9,455 nt of DNA, taken from NCBI GenBank assembly GCA_017623265.1, contig JAGAPM010000205.1, forward strand, positions 1 to 9,455, in the 5' to 3' direction. Position numbers and translations under genes: made by a program. The DNA comes from Lentisphaeria bacterium (GTDB taxonomy: Bacteria; Verrucomicrobiota; Lentisphaeria; Victivallales; UBA1829). Each line of letters opens with the position of its first letter. Position 1 is the stretch's first letter. Of the stretch, positions 1 through 8,236 are shown piece after piece. The notes below the pieces were generated by a model. It saw only the letters and a program-made list of their open reading frames with translations. It searched no databases and was not told where the DNA came from.

Positions 1-1079
1 CCCTCGTAGAACACCCCATGGAATCACTGTGGGAACTGGGGGCAATCCACCGCGGCTCCAGGTGGCAGACTCTGAACCTCAGCCGGTCTCCGGAATATAC
101 CTCCGCTGAAGAATTTGTCAAAAAGGGTGCCGGCGAGTACCATTACGGCGATGCGCCGATCCTTGACCAGGTCAAAATGACAAATGACTGCCCCTCTTAC
201 GGCAAAGTCAATTTGGTCCGTCATGTGGATGCGGAAGTCCGGAACACCGTTATCGGATCTCTTTTCCGGGATTTGCCTGTGCATAAATACGGATTCTATC
301 TCGCACAGGGACTGGATGATTCAGGTAATGAAGATCTGGATCTTTATCCCAATAAAGACTATAAAAACACCATGACCCGTATCTTTGGCAAAGATGATGA
401 CCGGTCCGGCTTGACAATTGAAAAAGGTTCTCTTAATCATATCGCTTATGTTACCGCCATCTGCGACGTTCTTTTCGGCGACGCCGGCTATGCTGAACCG
501 TTGGAAGACACGAAGAAGTTTTGGCGAAGAACAGACTTCCTTGCTGCGCCCAAGAAGAAGGGAAGAACAGAAGACAATACTGTTACATCTGACATGCTCT
601 ATCCGATCCGGCAGCAGTCGGAAGGCTATATAACGGATGCCATGGAAGAACAGATCATCGGCAGAACGGTCAATCTGATGAAAGTCGACTCCTCCGTCAA
701 GGGTGCAACAGCGATCCTGGTGGTCCAGACACTGAAAGACTCGGGGAACAATACAACGGTCTACAAAGATTGGGACGGAAACGGTAAAATTTCCTCGACC
801 ACTTCCGGAGATGAACTTACAAATTATGGAAAAGATTCCGTCAGAAACCTGCAGCTGCAATCCGGTTACCGCCGTTTTTCCGACCGGAAATCATCGGATA
901 AACCGTTCTTCCAGCCACCGGTAACCCAGAAAGAAATCATCCAAACCGGTCCATCAGGAAAAGGAACTTACCAGAATGGTGCAGACTCGATCACCGGTGA
1001 AGTCAAGGTGGTGGTGACACTTGATTTTGACACGGCAACTCAAAAATGGAAAATGACGAAATATGAATATGCTGAATAA
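1..1079 (+). CDS. C-terminal part of a pilus/type II secretion-associated protein (5' end outside the window)
   Basis: The reading frame is open from base 3, before the first ATG at 18. That ATG has no Shine-Dalgarno sequence, so I read this as the 3' part of a longer gene cut by the window edge. The visible part is about 358 residues. Near its start it has a WELGAIHRG...WQTLNL stretch, then DQVKM...YGKVNLVRHVDAEVRNTVIGSLF, which resembles the 'K-[IV]-N-hydrophobic...VL..LF' segment of GspK/PilX-like minor pseudopilin proteins from Lentisphaerae and Verrucomicrobia. Later come AMEEQIIGRTVNLM and ATAILVVQTLKD, which look like the closing beta-rich region of such proteins. The assignment is by remembered pattern, not by a search. 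A pseudopilin gene two genes downstream supports it. The stop lies inside the next gene (17-bp overlap), so translation is probably coupled. Substrate and exact role are unknown. Confidence 0.6.
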   Translation, partial: LVEHPMESLWELGAIHRGSRWQTLNLSRSPEYTSAEEFVKKGAGEYHYGDAPILDQVKMTNDCPSYGKVNLVRHVDAEVRNTVIGSLFRDLPVHKYGFYLAQGLDDSGNEDLDLYPNKDYKNTMTRIFGKDDDRSGLTIEKGSLNHIAYVTAICDVLFGDAGYAEPLEDTKKFWRRTDFLAAPKKKGRTEDNTVTSDMLYPIRQQSEGYITDAMEEQIIGRTVNLMKVDSSVKGATAILVVQTLKDSGNNTTVYKDWDGNGKISSTTSGDELTNYGKDSVRNLQLQSGYRRFSDRKSSDKPFFQPPVTQKEIIQTGPSGKGTYQNGADSITGEVKVVVTLDFDTATQKWKMTKYEYAE

Positions 1080-1914
1080 AAAATTACATTGCCGGAAAAT
1101 CGGGCTGCTGGTGCTGACAGCACTGGTCCTCTTCGCTTTCGTTCTGCCTTTGCAGGCTCAACAGCGTAGAAATCGCAACCGGAAAAAAGAGCTTACGATC
1201 CCTTCCACCGCGTTGGAATGTCCTTATACAAAGGAAGATATTCTGAATAAACTCAATCAGTTCAACGCATGGGTTTTCGCATGGTCTGTTGCGTGTGATA
1301 AAAATGATTTCAAACAGCTGCTGGGCTCCTGGGAAAAGAAATTAAAAAATCCACAGAGTTACCGGATCAGTGAATTGAAACCATTTGTTTTTGTCCCCAG
1401 AGAACAACCGGAAGAAAAACAGAAAAAAAATCGTAAGAAACAAAAAGAGTCTCAGCCGGAAACGGTTTCTGATACCCCGAAACAGGAAGAGGGAACTTTC
1501 TATTATCTGACGCAGCGGGAACTCATGAACCATTACAATGCCTTTGCGCTCTTTTTGAAATTCCCGCACCTGACCGATGATCTTCAGGAAGCAACAAGAT
1601 TTGATAAAGAAGCGTTTCTGCGCTACGACAAAGTTATCCGGCATCTGGAAACGGTTCTGAAAAAAATGGATGATATCCGGAAGCGGAACATGGCAATTTC
1701 TGAATTCAAAAAAGTTTTTGAAATGGAATTCAAACCGGCACTGAAAGCTGCGGTCCTCGCTTTTGAACAACTGCAGAAAACCAAGCGAATGTCCGCCGAA
1801 AAACGCAGTGCTCTTGAAGAAAAAAACAAAGAACGCAGAAGAAAGGCTTACATTGCCAGAATGATGCGCGAACAAGCACAACAGAAAGTTCAGCCCAAAC
1901 AGGAGGAGCAGTGA
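1063..1914 (+). CDS. Exported, highly charged protein of unknown function
   Basis: This protein has 283 residues and belongs to no family I recognise. The N terminus is a clear Sec signal: a basic n-region (KK, RK) within residues 6-12, a hydrophobic core at 15-30 (LLVLTALVLFAFVLPL), and a plausible signal peptidase I site after LQA at residue 32. The mature protein is rich in Lys, Arg, Glu and Gln. A low-complexity basic/acidic linker (EEKQKKNRKKQKESQPE) lies near residue 110, and the last ~40 residues form a charged, probably helical tail (KNKERRRKAYIARMMREQ). The start overlaps the previous gene by 17 bp; a second in-frame ATG at 1069 is equally possible and would barely shorten the signal. 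Placed between a GspK/PilX-like gene and a pseudopilin gene, it may be an envelope or periplasmic accessory of that apparatus. This is context only, because no catalytic or binding motif is visible. Confidence 0.75.
   Translation: MNMLNKKLHCRKIGLLVLTALVLFAFVLPLQAQQRRNRNRKKELTIPSTALECPYTKEDILNKLNQFNAWVFAWSVACDKNDFKQLLGSWEKKLKNPQSYRISELKPFVFVPREQPEEKQKKNRKKQKESQPETVSDTPKQEEGTFYYLTQRELMNHYNAFALFLKFPHLTDDLQEATRFDKEAFLRYDKVIRHLETVLKKMDDIRKRNMAISEFKKVFEMEFKPALKAAVLAFEQLQKTKRMSAEKRSALEEKNKERRRKAYIARMMREQAQQKVQPKQEEQ
1901..1907 (+). promoter_or_regulatory. Strong Shine-Dalgarno site for the pseudopilin gene
   Basis: AGGAGGA lies 10 nt before the ATG at 1918, inside the last codons of the preceding gene. 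It is close to the ideal anti-16S complement and fixes the pseudopilin start. It is clearly stronger than the other ribosome sites in the operon, which would suit a structural protein needed in larger amounts. Confidence 0.7.
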
Positions 1915-1917
1915 GCT

Positions 1918-2703
1918 ATGATCAATAAAAAAACATGCCGTTCATGGCGTAAGCATAATTTCACGATCGTTGAGTTGATCATTGTCATGATCATCATGAC
2001 CCTCATGCTCTCCATGACACTCCCCTCTTTTACCCAGCTGGGCAAAGGTTACAAACTGACGCAAGCCGCACAGGAAGTCATCGGTCAGGTTTCTGTTGCA
2101 AAGGCATACGCCATGGCAAATCACTGTTATGTTGCGGTTGTTTTCCCGACAGAACAGGAACTGAAAAGGCTGCCGGGCTCCGATTCTGCCAAAAATGCCT
2201 CCCCCTTCCCCAGTTATTACAATGCATCCTGCAGAATTGCGATCGTGACAAAAACCAATGCAAACCAGTATGAATTTGTCATGTGGAAGCCGGACAGCAA
2301 CTGGGTCCTTCTGCCCGAACAGACCATTATCGGAAGTGATTCAGCTCATTTCGGTGAAATGCAGAGCCGCCTGAAGGATGTCCGTATGGGTGACCTCGTA
2401 AAACTTTACACCGCAAAACCGTCCGATGACGCTCTCACTGACACGCAGGATCTCTCCCGGTTCCTGATCATTACGCCGGATGGTCAGATCGCAACGGACA
2501 GCAGTAATACAAGCGTGGCAGAAATCAACACAGCAGATACGGAAGACACACGGAATGTGGTCCGCATCTGCCTGACGGAAGGCAGTTATAACCGGAACCA
2601 GAAAAAAATTGTCCTGTTTGAGCGCAACAAGGGAACTCAGATTTACCAATATATCGAATTTGACCCGTTGACTGCCCGCGCAGCATATCAGGAATTTGAA
2701 TAA
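1918..2703 (+). CDS. Prepilin-type N-terminal cleavage/methylation protein, GspH/FimT-like pseudopilin
   Basis: This 261-residue protein carries a type IV prepilin/pseudopilin leader. The short basic leader (residues 1-14, MINKKTCRSWRKHN) is followed by FTIVELIIVMIIMTLMLSM, with Glu19 at position +5 of the mature protein, the residue needed for methylation and assembly. The hydrophobic stretch at 15-36 would be the N-terminal helix that anchors the precursor in the inner membrane and packs the fibre core. The residue before the predicted cut is Asn14, not the usual Gly. After the helix, AAQEVIGQVSVAKAYAMANHC matches the GspH/FimT pattern (helix, then a Cys before beta-strands), and the rest (about 190 residues) looks like a beta-rich globular head. 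The usual partners would be a prepilin peptidase, assembly ATPase and platform protein, none of them in this window. The start is fixed by the AGGAGGA site, 3 bp after the previous stop. Confidence 0.85.
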   Translation: MINKKTCRSWRKHNFTIVELIIVMIIMTLMLSMTLPSFTQLGKGYKLTQAAQEVIGQVSVAKAYAMANHCYVAVVFPTEQELKRLPGSDSAKNASPFPSYYNASCRIAIVTKTNANQYEFVMWKPDSNWVLLPEQTIIGSDSAHFGEMQSRLKDVRMGDLVKLYTAKPSDDALTDTQDLSRFLIITPDGQIATDSSNTSVAEINTADTEDTRNVVRICLTEGSYNRNQKKIVLFERNKGTQIYQYIEFDPLTARAAYQEFE

Positions 2704-2729
2704 TCAACTGAAACAAAGGTTCGAAAAAT

Positions 2730-4964
2730 ATGCGTTTTCAATGTCCTCTCTGTGCCGGAATTGTTGCTGTTGACAATTCCGCACTCGGTATAAAAGTCCA
2801 ATGCGGACACTGTTCCGGTGTAATTGATGTTCCTGTTTCGCGCGTCGCACCGGGGGCGATCATCGCCGATTTCATCATCCAGAAGGAACTGGGAAGAGGC
2901 GGCATGGGGGTTGTTTATCTGGCTCATCAGATTTCCCTGGACCGCCCGTCTGCTCTGAAAGTCCTTTCAGAAAACTATGCAAATGACGCACAATTTGTGG
3001 GCAATTTTATCAAAGAGGCACGTGCAGCTGCAAAATTGAACCATCCTCACATTGTGCAGGCTTACGCTGTGGGGGAAGATGAAGGGATTTTCTACTTTGC
3101 CATGGAAGATATCGATGGCAAGACCATGAAAGAAGTCCTGAAAGAACAGCAGCTGATCCCCGCCGATCAGGCGCTGCTGATCGTGCAGCAGATCGCTGAA
3201 GCACTGGACTATGCCTGGCGTGAACAGAAATTGATCCACCGTGACATCAAACCTGACAACATCATGCTGACCAACAGCGGCAGGGCAAAACTTTCTGATC
3301 TGGGTTTGGCAAGCGTTGCCGGAGAAGTCGATGAGAGCAATGCGGATGAAGTCATGGGCACTCCCCAGTATATCAGCCCGGAACACCTGACCGGATCTCC
3401 GATGGATGTCCGCAGCGATATTTACAGCCTCGGAGCAACCTTCTACCACTTCGTCACAGGCACATTCCCCTATCAGGGGGCAACTGCCATGGAAATTGCC
3501 CAACAGCACCTCACCGGTACACTCAATCCCCCGGAAACCATCAATCCGGATGTACCGGCGGATGTTTCTGCGATCATTATGAAGATGATGGCACGGATCC
3601 CCGCTGAACGGTATCAGAGTACGGAACAGCTGATCGATGATATCCGCACAGCACGGCACGCAGTGGACGGCGTAACAGCCACGATCCAGCTTCCTCCGCC
3701 CGGTTCTGCGCCAAAAGCCAAGAAAACGGGTGGATTGCGGCTCAATACCAACCACACCTCCGGCAAACAGCTGACCCTGAAAAAAAGCGGAACGGCAACT
3801 GCCACGAATATGAAACTGACCGGACTCCCCAACGCAAAAAAGTTGAAGAAAAAAGGCAAGTCCGGCAAGAAACTGCTGATCGGGATCTGCGCCGGTGTCG
3901 GTGCTCTGCTGATTGCCGGGGCAGCAGCTGCGGCATTCCTGTTCCTGCCGTCTGCAACCGAAGAAGAAGTCACCCCGGAAGTCGTGGCTGCGCCGCCCCC
4001 TCCCCCGGGTCCCTCCGAACTGGAGAAGGCGCTTACCGAATTCAATGCCCGCGCTCTTACCGCCACCAATAAAACCGAACTGCTGGGCGAATGTGAAGAT
4101 TTCGTTCTGAACAAAACGGAAAACATGAACGAAGCGGAACTGTTGGCTTACAACAAGATGCTTGCATTCTATCGTGATACGGAAGAATTCATATTGAAGA
4201 CGGCACGCGAAAAGGCGGCAGAAATCCATAAAGGCAAACTTCAGGCGGAAGCCAAACGCATTGCGGATGAAATCGCCGCAAAACTCCGGAAGGAAAAGGA
4301 GGAGCGTGAACGCAAAGCCGCAGAAGCGAAAAAAGAACGGGAGCGCAAAGCGGCAGAAGCGGCTTTGAAAGCAAAACGCGAACAGGCGACAAAAGATCTG
4401 GCTGAATTGAAGAAGACAACTGCAGTTGCGATTCTGGAAGCCTGTAAGGGCAGCGAACTGGAAGCGAATGCCGCTGCCGTTGAAAAGATCCTTGCTGCAG
4501 CGATCGAAAACAAGTACAAAGAAGAAACGGATGAAACGATCCAGCCGCAGGTGGAAGAATTGAAAACCTGGGCGGAGACATTGCAGCAGAGTTTCCGGAA
4601 TGGCGCAAAGATCGCCGATCTCATGCGGGGTAAAGCTAAAGAACTGGACGATTTGGTCGTACCTGCTCCCAGCAAAAAGAAACGGCAGATCAAGCTGAAC
4701 TATCAGAATGCCAAAGTCGGTATCACGGTCGGCGGGATCCCGCTGGGAACATTCCTCAAAAACAAAAGCAACCGGGTTTACATTCCTTTTGTCATTGCGG
4801 CAGTGGCGGAAAAGATCGAAGCTACCGACGATCTCTGGGCATATAAAATGCTCTCCAATGAAAAACGCATGCCGCAGGATCTGGATACAGCCAAGATCAC
4901 GGAACTGAAAAATATTGCCGGGATCGCCGCCGGTGAGGAATCCGGCGATGACGGAGAAGAATGA
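2730..4964 (+). CDS. Membrane-anchored Ser/Thr protein kinase with N-terminal zinc ribbon
   Basis: This 744-residue Hanks-type kinase has all core elements. Residues 1-35 form a CxxC...CxxC zinc ribbon (Cys5, Cys8, Cys25, Cys28), like MJ0042-type fingers. The kinase domain runs from about 47 to 310: Gly loop GRGGMGVVY (55-63), ATP lysine Lys77, helix-C Glu96, catalytic loop HRDIKPDN (170-177), metal-binding DLG at 190-192 in place of DFG, GTPQYISPEHL (210-220) and DVRSDIYSLG. It should therefore be active and phosphorylate Ser/Thr in the cytoplasm. A basic linker (~325-381) leads to one membrane helix at 382-406 (Ala/Gly-rich), then a proline run, a Lys/Glu/Ala coiled coil at about 490-565 and a soluble domain to an acidic tail, presumably outside the inner membrane. 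The ATG lies 10 nt after AAAGG. The stop overlaps the next gene (ATGA). Targets are unknown; neighbouring pilus genes make envelope assembly a plausible field of action. Confidence 0.93.
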   Translation: MRFQCPLCAGIVAVDNSALGIKVQCGHCSGVIDVPVSRVAPGAIIADFIIQKELGRGGMGVVYLAHQISLDRPSALKVLSENYANDAQFVGNFIKEARAAAKLNHPHIVQAYAVGEDEGIFYFAMEDIDGKTMKEVLKEQQLIPADQALLIVQQIAEALDYAWREQKLIHRDIKPDNIMLTNSGRAKLSDLGLASVAGEVDESNADEVMGTPQYISPEHLTGSPMDVRSDIYSLGATFYHFVTGTFPYQGATAMEIAQQHLTGTLNPPETINPDVPADVSAIIMKMMARIPAERYQSTEQLIDDIRTARHAVDGVTATIQLPPPGSAPKAKKTGGLRLNTNHTSGKQLTLKKSGTATATNMKLTGLPNAKKLKKKGKSGKKLLIGICAGVGALLIAGAAAAAFLFLPSATEEEVTPEVVAAPPPPPGPSELEKALTEFNARALTATNKTELLGECEDFVLNKTENMNEAELLAYNKMLAFYRDTEEFILKTAREKAAEIHKGKLQAEAKRIADEIAAKLRKEKEERERKAAEAKKERERKAAEAALKAKREQATKDLAELKKTTAVAILEACKGSELEANAAAVEKILAAAIENKYKEETDETIQPQVEELKTWAETLQQSFRNGAKIADLMRGKAKELDDLVVPAPSKKKRQIKLNYQNAKVGITVGGIPLGTFLKNKSNRVYIPFVIAAVAEKIEATDDLWAYKMLSNEKRMPQDLDTAKITELKNIAGIAAGEESGDDGEE

Positions 4965-6793
4965 TTTCTGCACTGCAGAAAAATGAGCGGGATAAACGAT
5001 CTTTTATCCCGCCCCTGATCATTCTCGGGGCGTTGTTCCTGATCTATCCGAACCGGACATTTCTTTTTGCTCCGGATTGGATCATTTTTGCGTTTTCCAC
5101 AGCAAGCATCTCCATGCTCTGTACGGGGGCATGTCTTTGGGTGCCCGGGCGACTGCATGATCGTTTCCTTGCCCTGCCCCGCTGGTTCCGGTATGCCTTT
5201 CTCTTTTTTGCGCTGATCGCCGGACTGCATGCGGCAAAAAACTTTACTGTTTATTCGATCGCAGATATTGCACGGTCTTTCGCATACCTGATGATCCCGC
5301 TCTTCGGTTATGTCTACCGGGATGAGTTGAAAAAACTGCTGCCATGGACAATGGCTCTGCTGTGGCTTGTAACGACGGCTCATTCTTTCGTGGAATACAT
5401 CATGCTGCAAACGGATATTCTCGGCGGACTCCCGATGAACCGGAACTGGAACGCTTCACTGATTCTGATCTCTGCCCCCTTTGCAGTTCTGCTGGCTTTC
5501 CGGTGGGCGGACTCCATCTGCAAGCGTTTTCTGATTCTGCTGGGGATCGCGCTGCCTTCGCTGTTCGTATTCCTGATCTGCAACTCGCTCGCCGCCTGGC
5601 TCTCTCTGCCGGTGGCAATCTTCATTCTGTTCCTTATGAACCGGAAGTACGGAAAGATCTTTCTGCTATGCTCCTGCGGGATACTGCTCCTTGCCGGCAC
5701 GGCATTTTTCCTGTGCAAAACATATTCGTCATCGTTCCGGGACTATCTGAACCAGGATGACCGCCCTGCCCTTTATTCCGCCACGGTAAAAATGATTGCA
5801 GATGCGCCGGTCACCGGTTGCGGCGTTCCTTCTTTTGAACAGGCATTTCTTCCATACATCCGGACACCGGAATTCTTTTTGCGTGAACATGCTACAGACC
5901 GGGCGAACCATCCACACAATCATCTGCTGTTCATAGCGGCTGGTATGGGCTTGGCGGGACTGGCATTGTGGCTTATTCTCTGGCTGACACCGATCCTCCT
6001 CTGCCGATTCCGGAAAGAGCAGGATACCGGAGAGACTACGCTGGATAAAACGATCTTTTTTGCGTGGCTGACGCTGGCATTTCATGCCATGTTTGATCTG
6101 GTGCTGTTTCAGGAACCGAATAACATTCTGGGCTTGATCTTCACCGGCTGGATCTGGGGCAATGCGTTTCAAACGGAACAAAATACAACGGAATCGTCGC
6201 ACGGGTACTGCCTGTTTTCACGCACCGCCGGGTTCCTGCTGATAGCGTGGGCATGTTTCATGGCGGCTTGTAATCTCTTTGCCTCGATACACTTCCGGAT
6301 GTCCCACCGGCTCTGGCTGGATGGCAGACAGGAAGAATCCCGCCGTCATATCCGGCTGATGCAATGGACTGCGCAGTGGGACAACACGCACTATTATCTC
6401 TACCAGTCTGCGCTCCGTCTGCCGCCGGAAGAGGCACTGGCTGCCCTGGATCAGCTCAAAGCAACTGCCACGCCGGACATCGCTCATATCAATCTGCACC
6501 GGGGACGCCTTCTGATGACGATTCCGGGACAGCAGCAGACGGCGTTGGAGGCGTTGTTCCGGGATGCCGAGCTTTATCCCCTGCATATTGAAGCACTTTA
6601 CGATCTCTGGATGTATGCGCTGTTCACGCAGAACAAAACAACCGCATATACGCTGGCAAACGAGATCAATTACCGACTGGAACGGCGGGGACTTGATGCA
6701 GCGATCCGTGATCCCTTCCCTGCCCCGCAGAATGCTCGGATCACCGGTTCAGATGCAGATCATGCAATGACATACAAAATCAAACGAAAATAA
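4961..6793 (+). CDS. O-antigen ligase / pilin O-oligosaccharyltransferase-type membrane protein
   Basis: This 610-residue polytopic protein has about twelve membrane segments between residues 15 and 445. It has the Wzy/WaaL/PglL layout: NRN at 160-162 after an early loop, a large periplasmic loop at about 253-321 with GCGVPSF (286-292), then HPHNH at 317-321. His319-Asn320 followed by nine residues and GLAG (330-333) fits the WaaL signature H[NSQ]x9Gxx[GTY] exactly. Such enzymes move a glycan from undecaprenyl diphosphate onto lipid A core, onto pilins or other proteins, or onto a growing polymer, on the periplasmic side. Sequence alone does not separate these options. Residues 446-610 form a soluble, helix-rich tail, possibly TPR-like. 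The start ATG overlaps the kinase stop by 4 bp, so the two are translationally coupled. Next to a pseudopilin, protein O-glycosylation is attractive but inferred; no glycosyltransferase or flippase is in view. Confidence 0.82.
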   Translation: MISALQKNERDKRSFIPPLIILGALFLIYPNRTFLFAPDWIIFAFSTASISMLCTGACLWVPGRLHDRFLALPRWFRYAFLFFALIAGLHAAKNFTVYSIADIARSFAYLMIPLFGYVYRDELKKLLPWTMALLWLVTTAHSFVEYIMLQTDILGGLPMNRNWNASLILISAPFAVLLAFRWADSICKRFLILLGIALPSLFVFLICNSLAAWLSLPVAIFILFLMNRKYGKIFLLCSCGILLLAGTAFFLCKTYSSSFRDYLNQDDRPALYSATVKMIADAPVTGCGVPSFEQAFLPYIRTPEFFLREHATDRANHPHNHLLFIAAGMGLAGLALWLILWLTPILLCRFRKEQDTGETTLDKTIFFAWLTLAFHAMFDLVLFQEPNNILGLIFTGWIWGNAFQTEQNTTESSHGYCLFSRTAGFLLIAWACFMAACNLFASIHFRMSHRLWLDGRQEESRRHIRLMQWTAQWDNTHYYLYQSALRLPPEEALAALDQLKATATPDIAHINLHRGRLLMTIPGQQQTALEALFRDAELYPLHIEALYDLWMYALFTQNKTTAYTLANEINYRLERRGLDAAIRDPFPAPQNARITGSDADHAMTYKIKRK

Positions 6794-6805
6794 GGAACAG
6801 AAACG

Positions 6806-8230
6806 ATGAAAAATGTAAAATTTCAGGGAATTTCCGGCGCACTGCGCAATCCGGAACGCGGCTTCCGATTTGAGATCGGCGTTGGCAAAATCGAATCGGA
6901 TCTGGTCAAGTTCGGGCATGTAACCGATCACTGGCCTTTTGAACGGTTCCCCTATGTCACGATCGCACAGGCATACTGTTATCTCACCCAATATTGGAAC
7001 AGCGAAATCGCACAGGAGAAACTGGATGCACTTCAGGCAGATTTCGATCGCGCCCGTGCCTGCGGGGCAAAGTTTCTGCTCCGTTTTGCTTATGAATCGG
7101 ATGGGATCAAAAACGGTCCGGATCTGGACCGGATCCTTGCTCATATCAAGCAACTCACACCGATCGTCCGGAAGAATGCAGATGTGATTTATGTCCTCCA
7201 GTGCGGCTGGGTCGGTCTGTGGGGGGAATTCCACACATCCGTCCACGGACACGAAAAAAATCCGGACGCCGTTGCAAAGATCATCTCTGCGACGCTGGAA
7301 ATGCTGCCGGAAAACCGTTTCACCATGATGCGCCGTATGCAATACAAAATGAATCTGCTGGATACGCTCGGCGACAACCGGGAAATCACGGCGGAGACTG
7401 CGTTTACACAGGCGCCGCACGCACGGATCGGGTTCTTCAACGATGGCACCCTGGCAAACTATTGGGACGGCGGCACCTTCACGGAAGTTCCTTACGCATG
7501 GCGTGGGAATTATGAGTTCGACCGTATCAACCGGGAAGGAAAATATATGCCGGTAGATGGCGAACTTTTCTGGACTGGTCAGTTCAACGATCCGAAAGAT
7601 GCGCCTGCGATCAAAGCGGCGGAACGGTTCACCTATCACCATTACAGCACCTTCAGCCTTGTTCACGGATTCTCCGGACTGGACCATAATCCGCAGCCGT
7701 GGACCATTGACACCTGGATCGAACAGCCCGTTACGCCCGCCATGCTGGAACTCAACGGTGTCCGGTTCGACCCGGATTATTTTGCGGATGGAGAACGGAC
7801 CGGTTTTGAATTTATCCGTGACCATCTGGGTTACCGGATCGCCATGCCGGAAGCGGAATATACGGAATCGGTCCCGGCTGATGGCGAGATCAAAGCAAAT
7901 ATCACTCTGCGGAACTTCGGCTTCTCCACACCAATCAACCGCCGGAAAGCGGAATTCGCCCTGCTGACTGCGGACGGGGAAGTAATCGAACTGCCCACCG
8001 GCTTTGACTGCCGGAATCTTCAGCCGGATGAAGGCTGCAAAACGGTCTCTCTTATCTGCAGTGCAAAAGGTATCGCCGCCGGGAATTACACGCTGTGCCT
8101 CTGGCTGCCGGATGAAGCGGAATCTCTCCGTTACAGACCGGACTATGCGATCCGTCTTGCCTCAAATGCGGAAACTGCCGAGATCGGTGGAAGGCTGCTG
8201 CACAAAATCGGCACTCTCCGGATCGGGTGA
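6806..8230 (+). CDS. DUF4874/DUF4832 domain protein, cytoplasmic, glycosidase-like fold suspected
   Basis: This 474-residue protein begins with NPERGF (15-20), the opening motif typical of DUF4874, and continues with alternating beta/alpha segments such as FLLRFAYESDGI and VIYVLQCGWVGLWGEFHTS (W139-G140-E141 region), consistent with a TIM-barrel half. The central and C-terminal parts (RFTYHHYSTFSLVHGF, then a beta-sandwich-like region from about 350) fit DUF4832. These families occur together in putative carbohydrate-active proteins, but no activity is established that I know of. Glu141 could be a catalytic acid by position only. There is no signal peptide or membrane segment, so it should be cytoplasmic, which is odd for a polysaccharide hydrolase. 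The start has AAGGA 9 nt upstream (6792-6796) and sits 12 bp after the ligase gene. A role in handling the glycan used by that ligase is speculative. Confidence 0.85.
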   Translation: MKNVKFQGISGALRNPERGFRFEIGVGKIESDLVKFGHVTDHWPFERFPYVTIAQAYCYLTQYWNSEIAQEKLDALQADFDRARACGAKFLLRFAYESDGIKNGPDLDRILAHIKQLTPIVRKNADVIYVLQCGWVGLWGEFHTSVHGHEKNPDAVAKIISATLEMLPENRFTMMRRMQYKMNLLDTLGDNREITAETAFTQAPHARIGFFNDGTLANYWDGGTFTEVPYAWRGNYEFDRINREGKYMPVDGELFWTGQFNDPKDAPAIKAAERFTYHHYSTFSLVHGFSGLDHNPQPWTIDTWIEQPVTPAMLELNGVRFDPDYFADGERTGFEFIRDHLGYRIAMPEAEYTESVPADGEIKANITLRNFGFSTPINRRKAEFALLTADGEVIELPTGFDCRNLQPDEGCKTVSLICSAKGIAAGNYTLCLWLPDEAESLRYRPDYAIRLASNAETAEIGGRLLHKIGTLRIG

Positions 8231-8236
8231 ACAACC

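Noticed and set aside
18..20. ATG at 18 as the true start of the first gene
   Set aside because: The frame is open to the window edge, no ribosome site precedes the ATG, and the product appears to begin in mid-domain.
4290..4390. Short internal repeat in the kinase coiled coil as a mobile or tandem repeat element
   Set aside because: The repeated ERERKAAEA unit is in frame, codon-diverged and typical of low-complexity coiled coil.
2967..4973. A 668-codon open frame on the minus strand across the kinase gene
   Set aside because: It is antisense to a clear kinase, its translation is rich in Phe, Cys and Arg with no domain, and it follows from codon bias in the real frame.
6749..7825. A 358-codon minus-strand frame opposite the DUF4874/DUF4832 gene
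   Set aside because: The plus-strand product has recognisable motifs and a ribosome site; the antisense product shows none.
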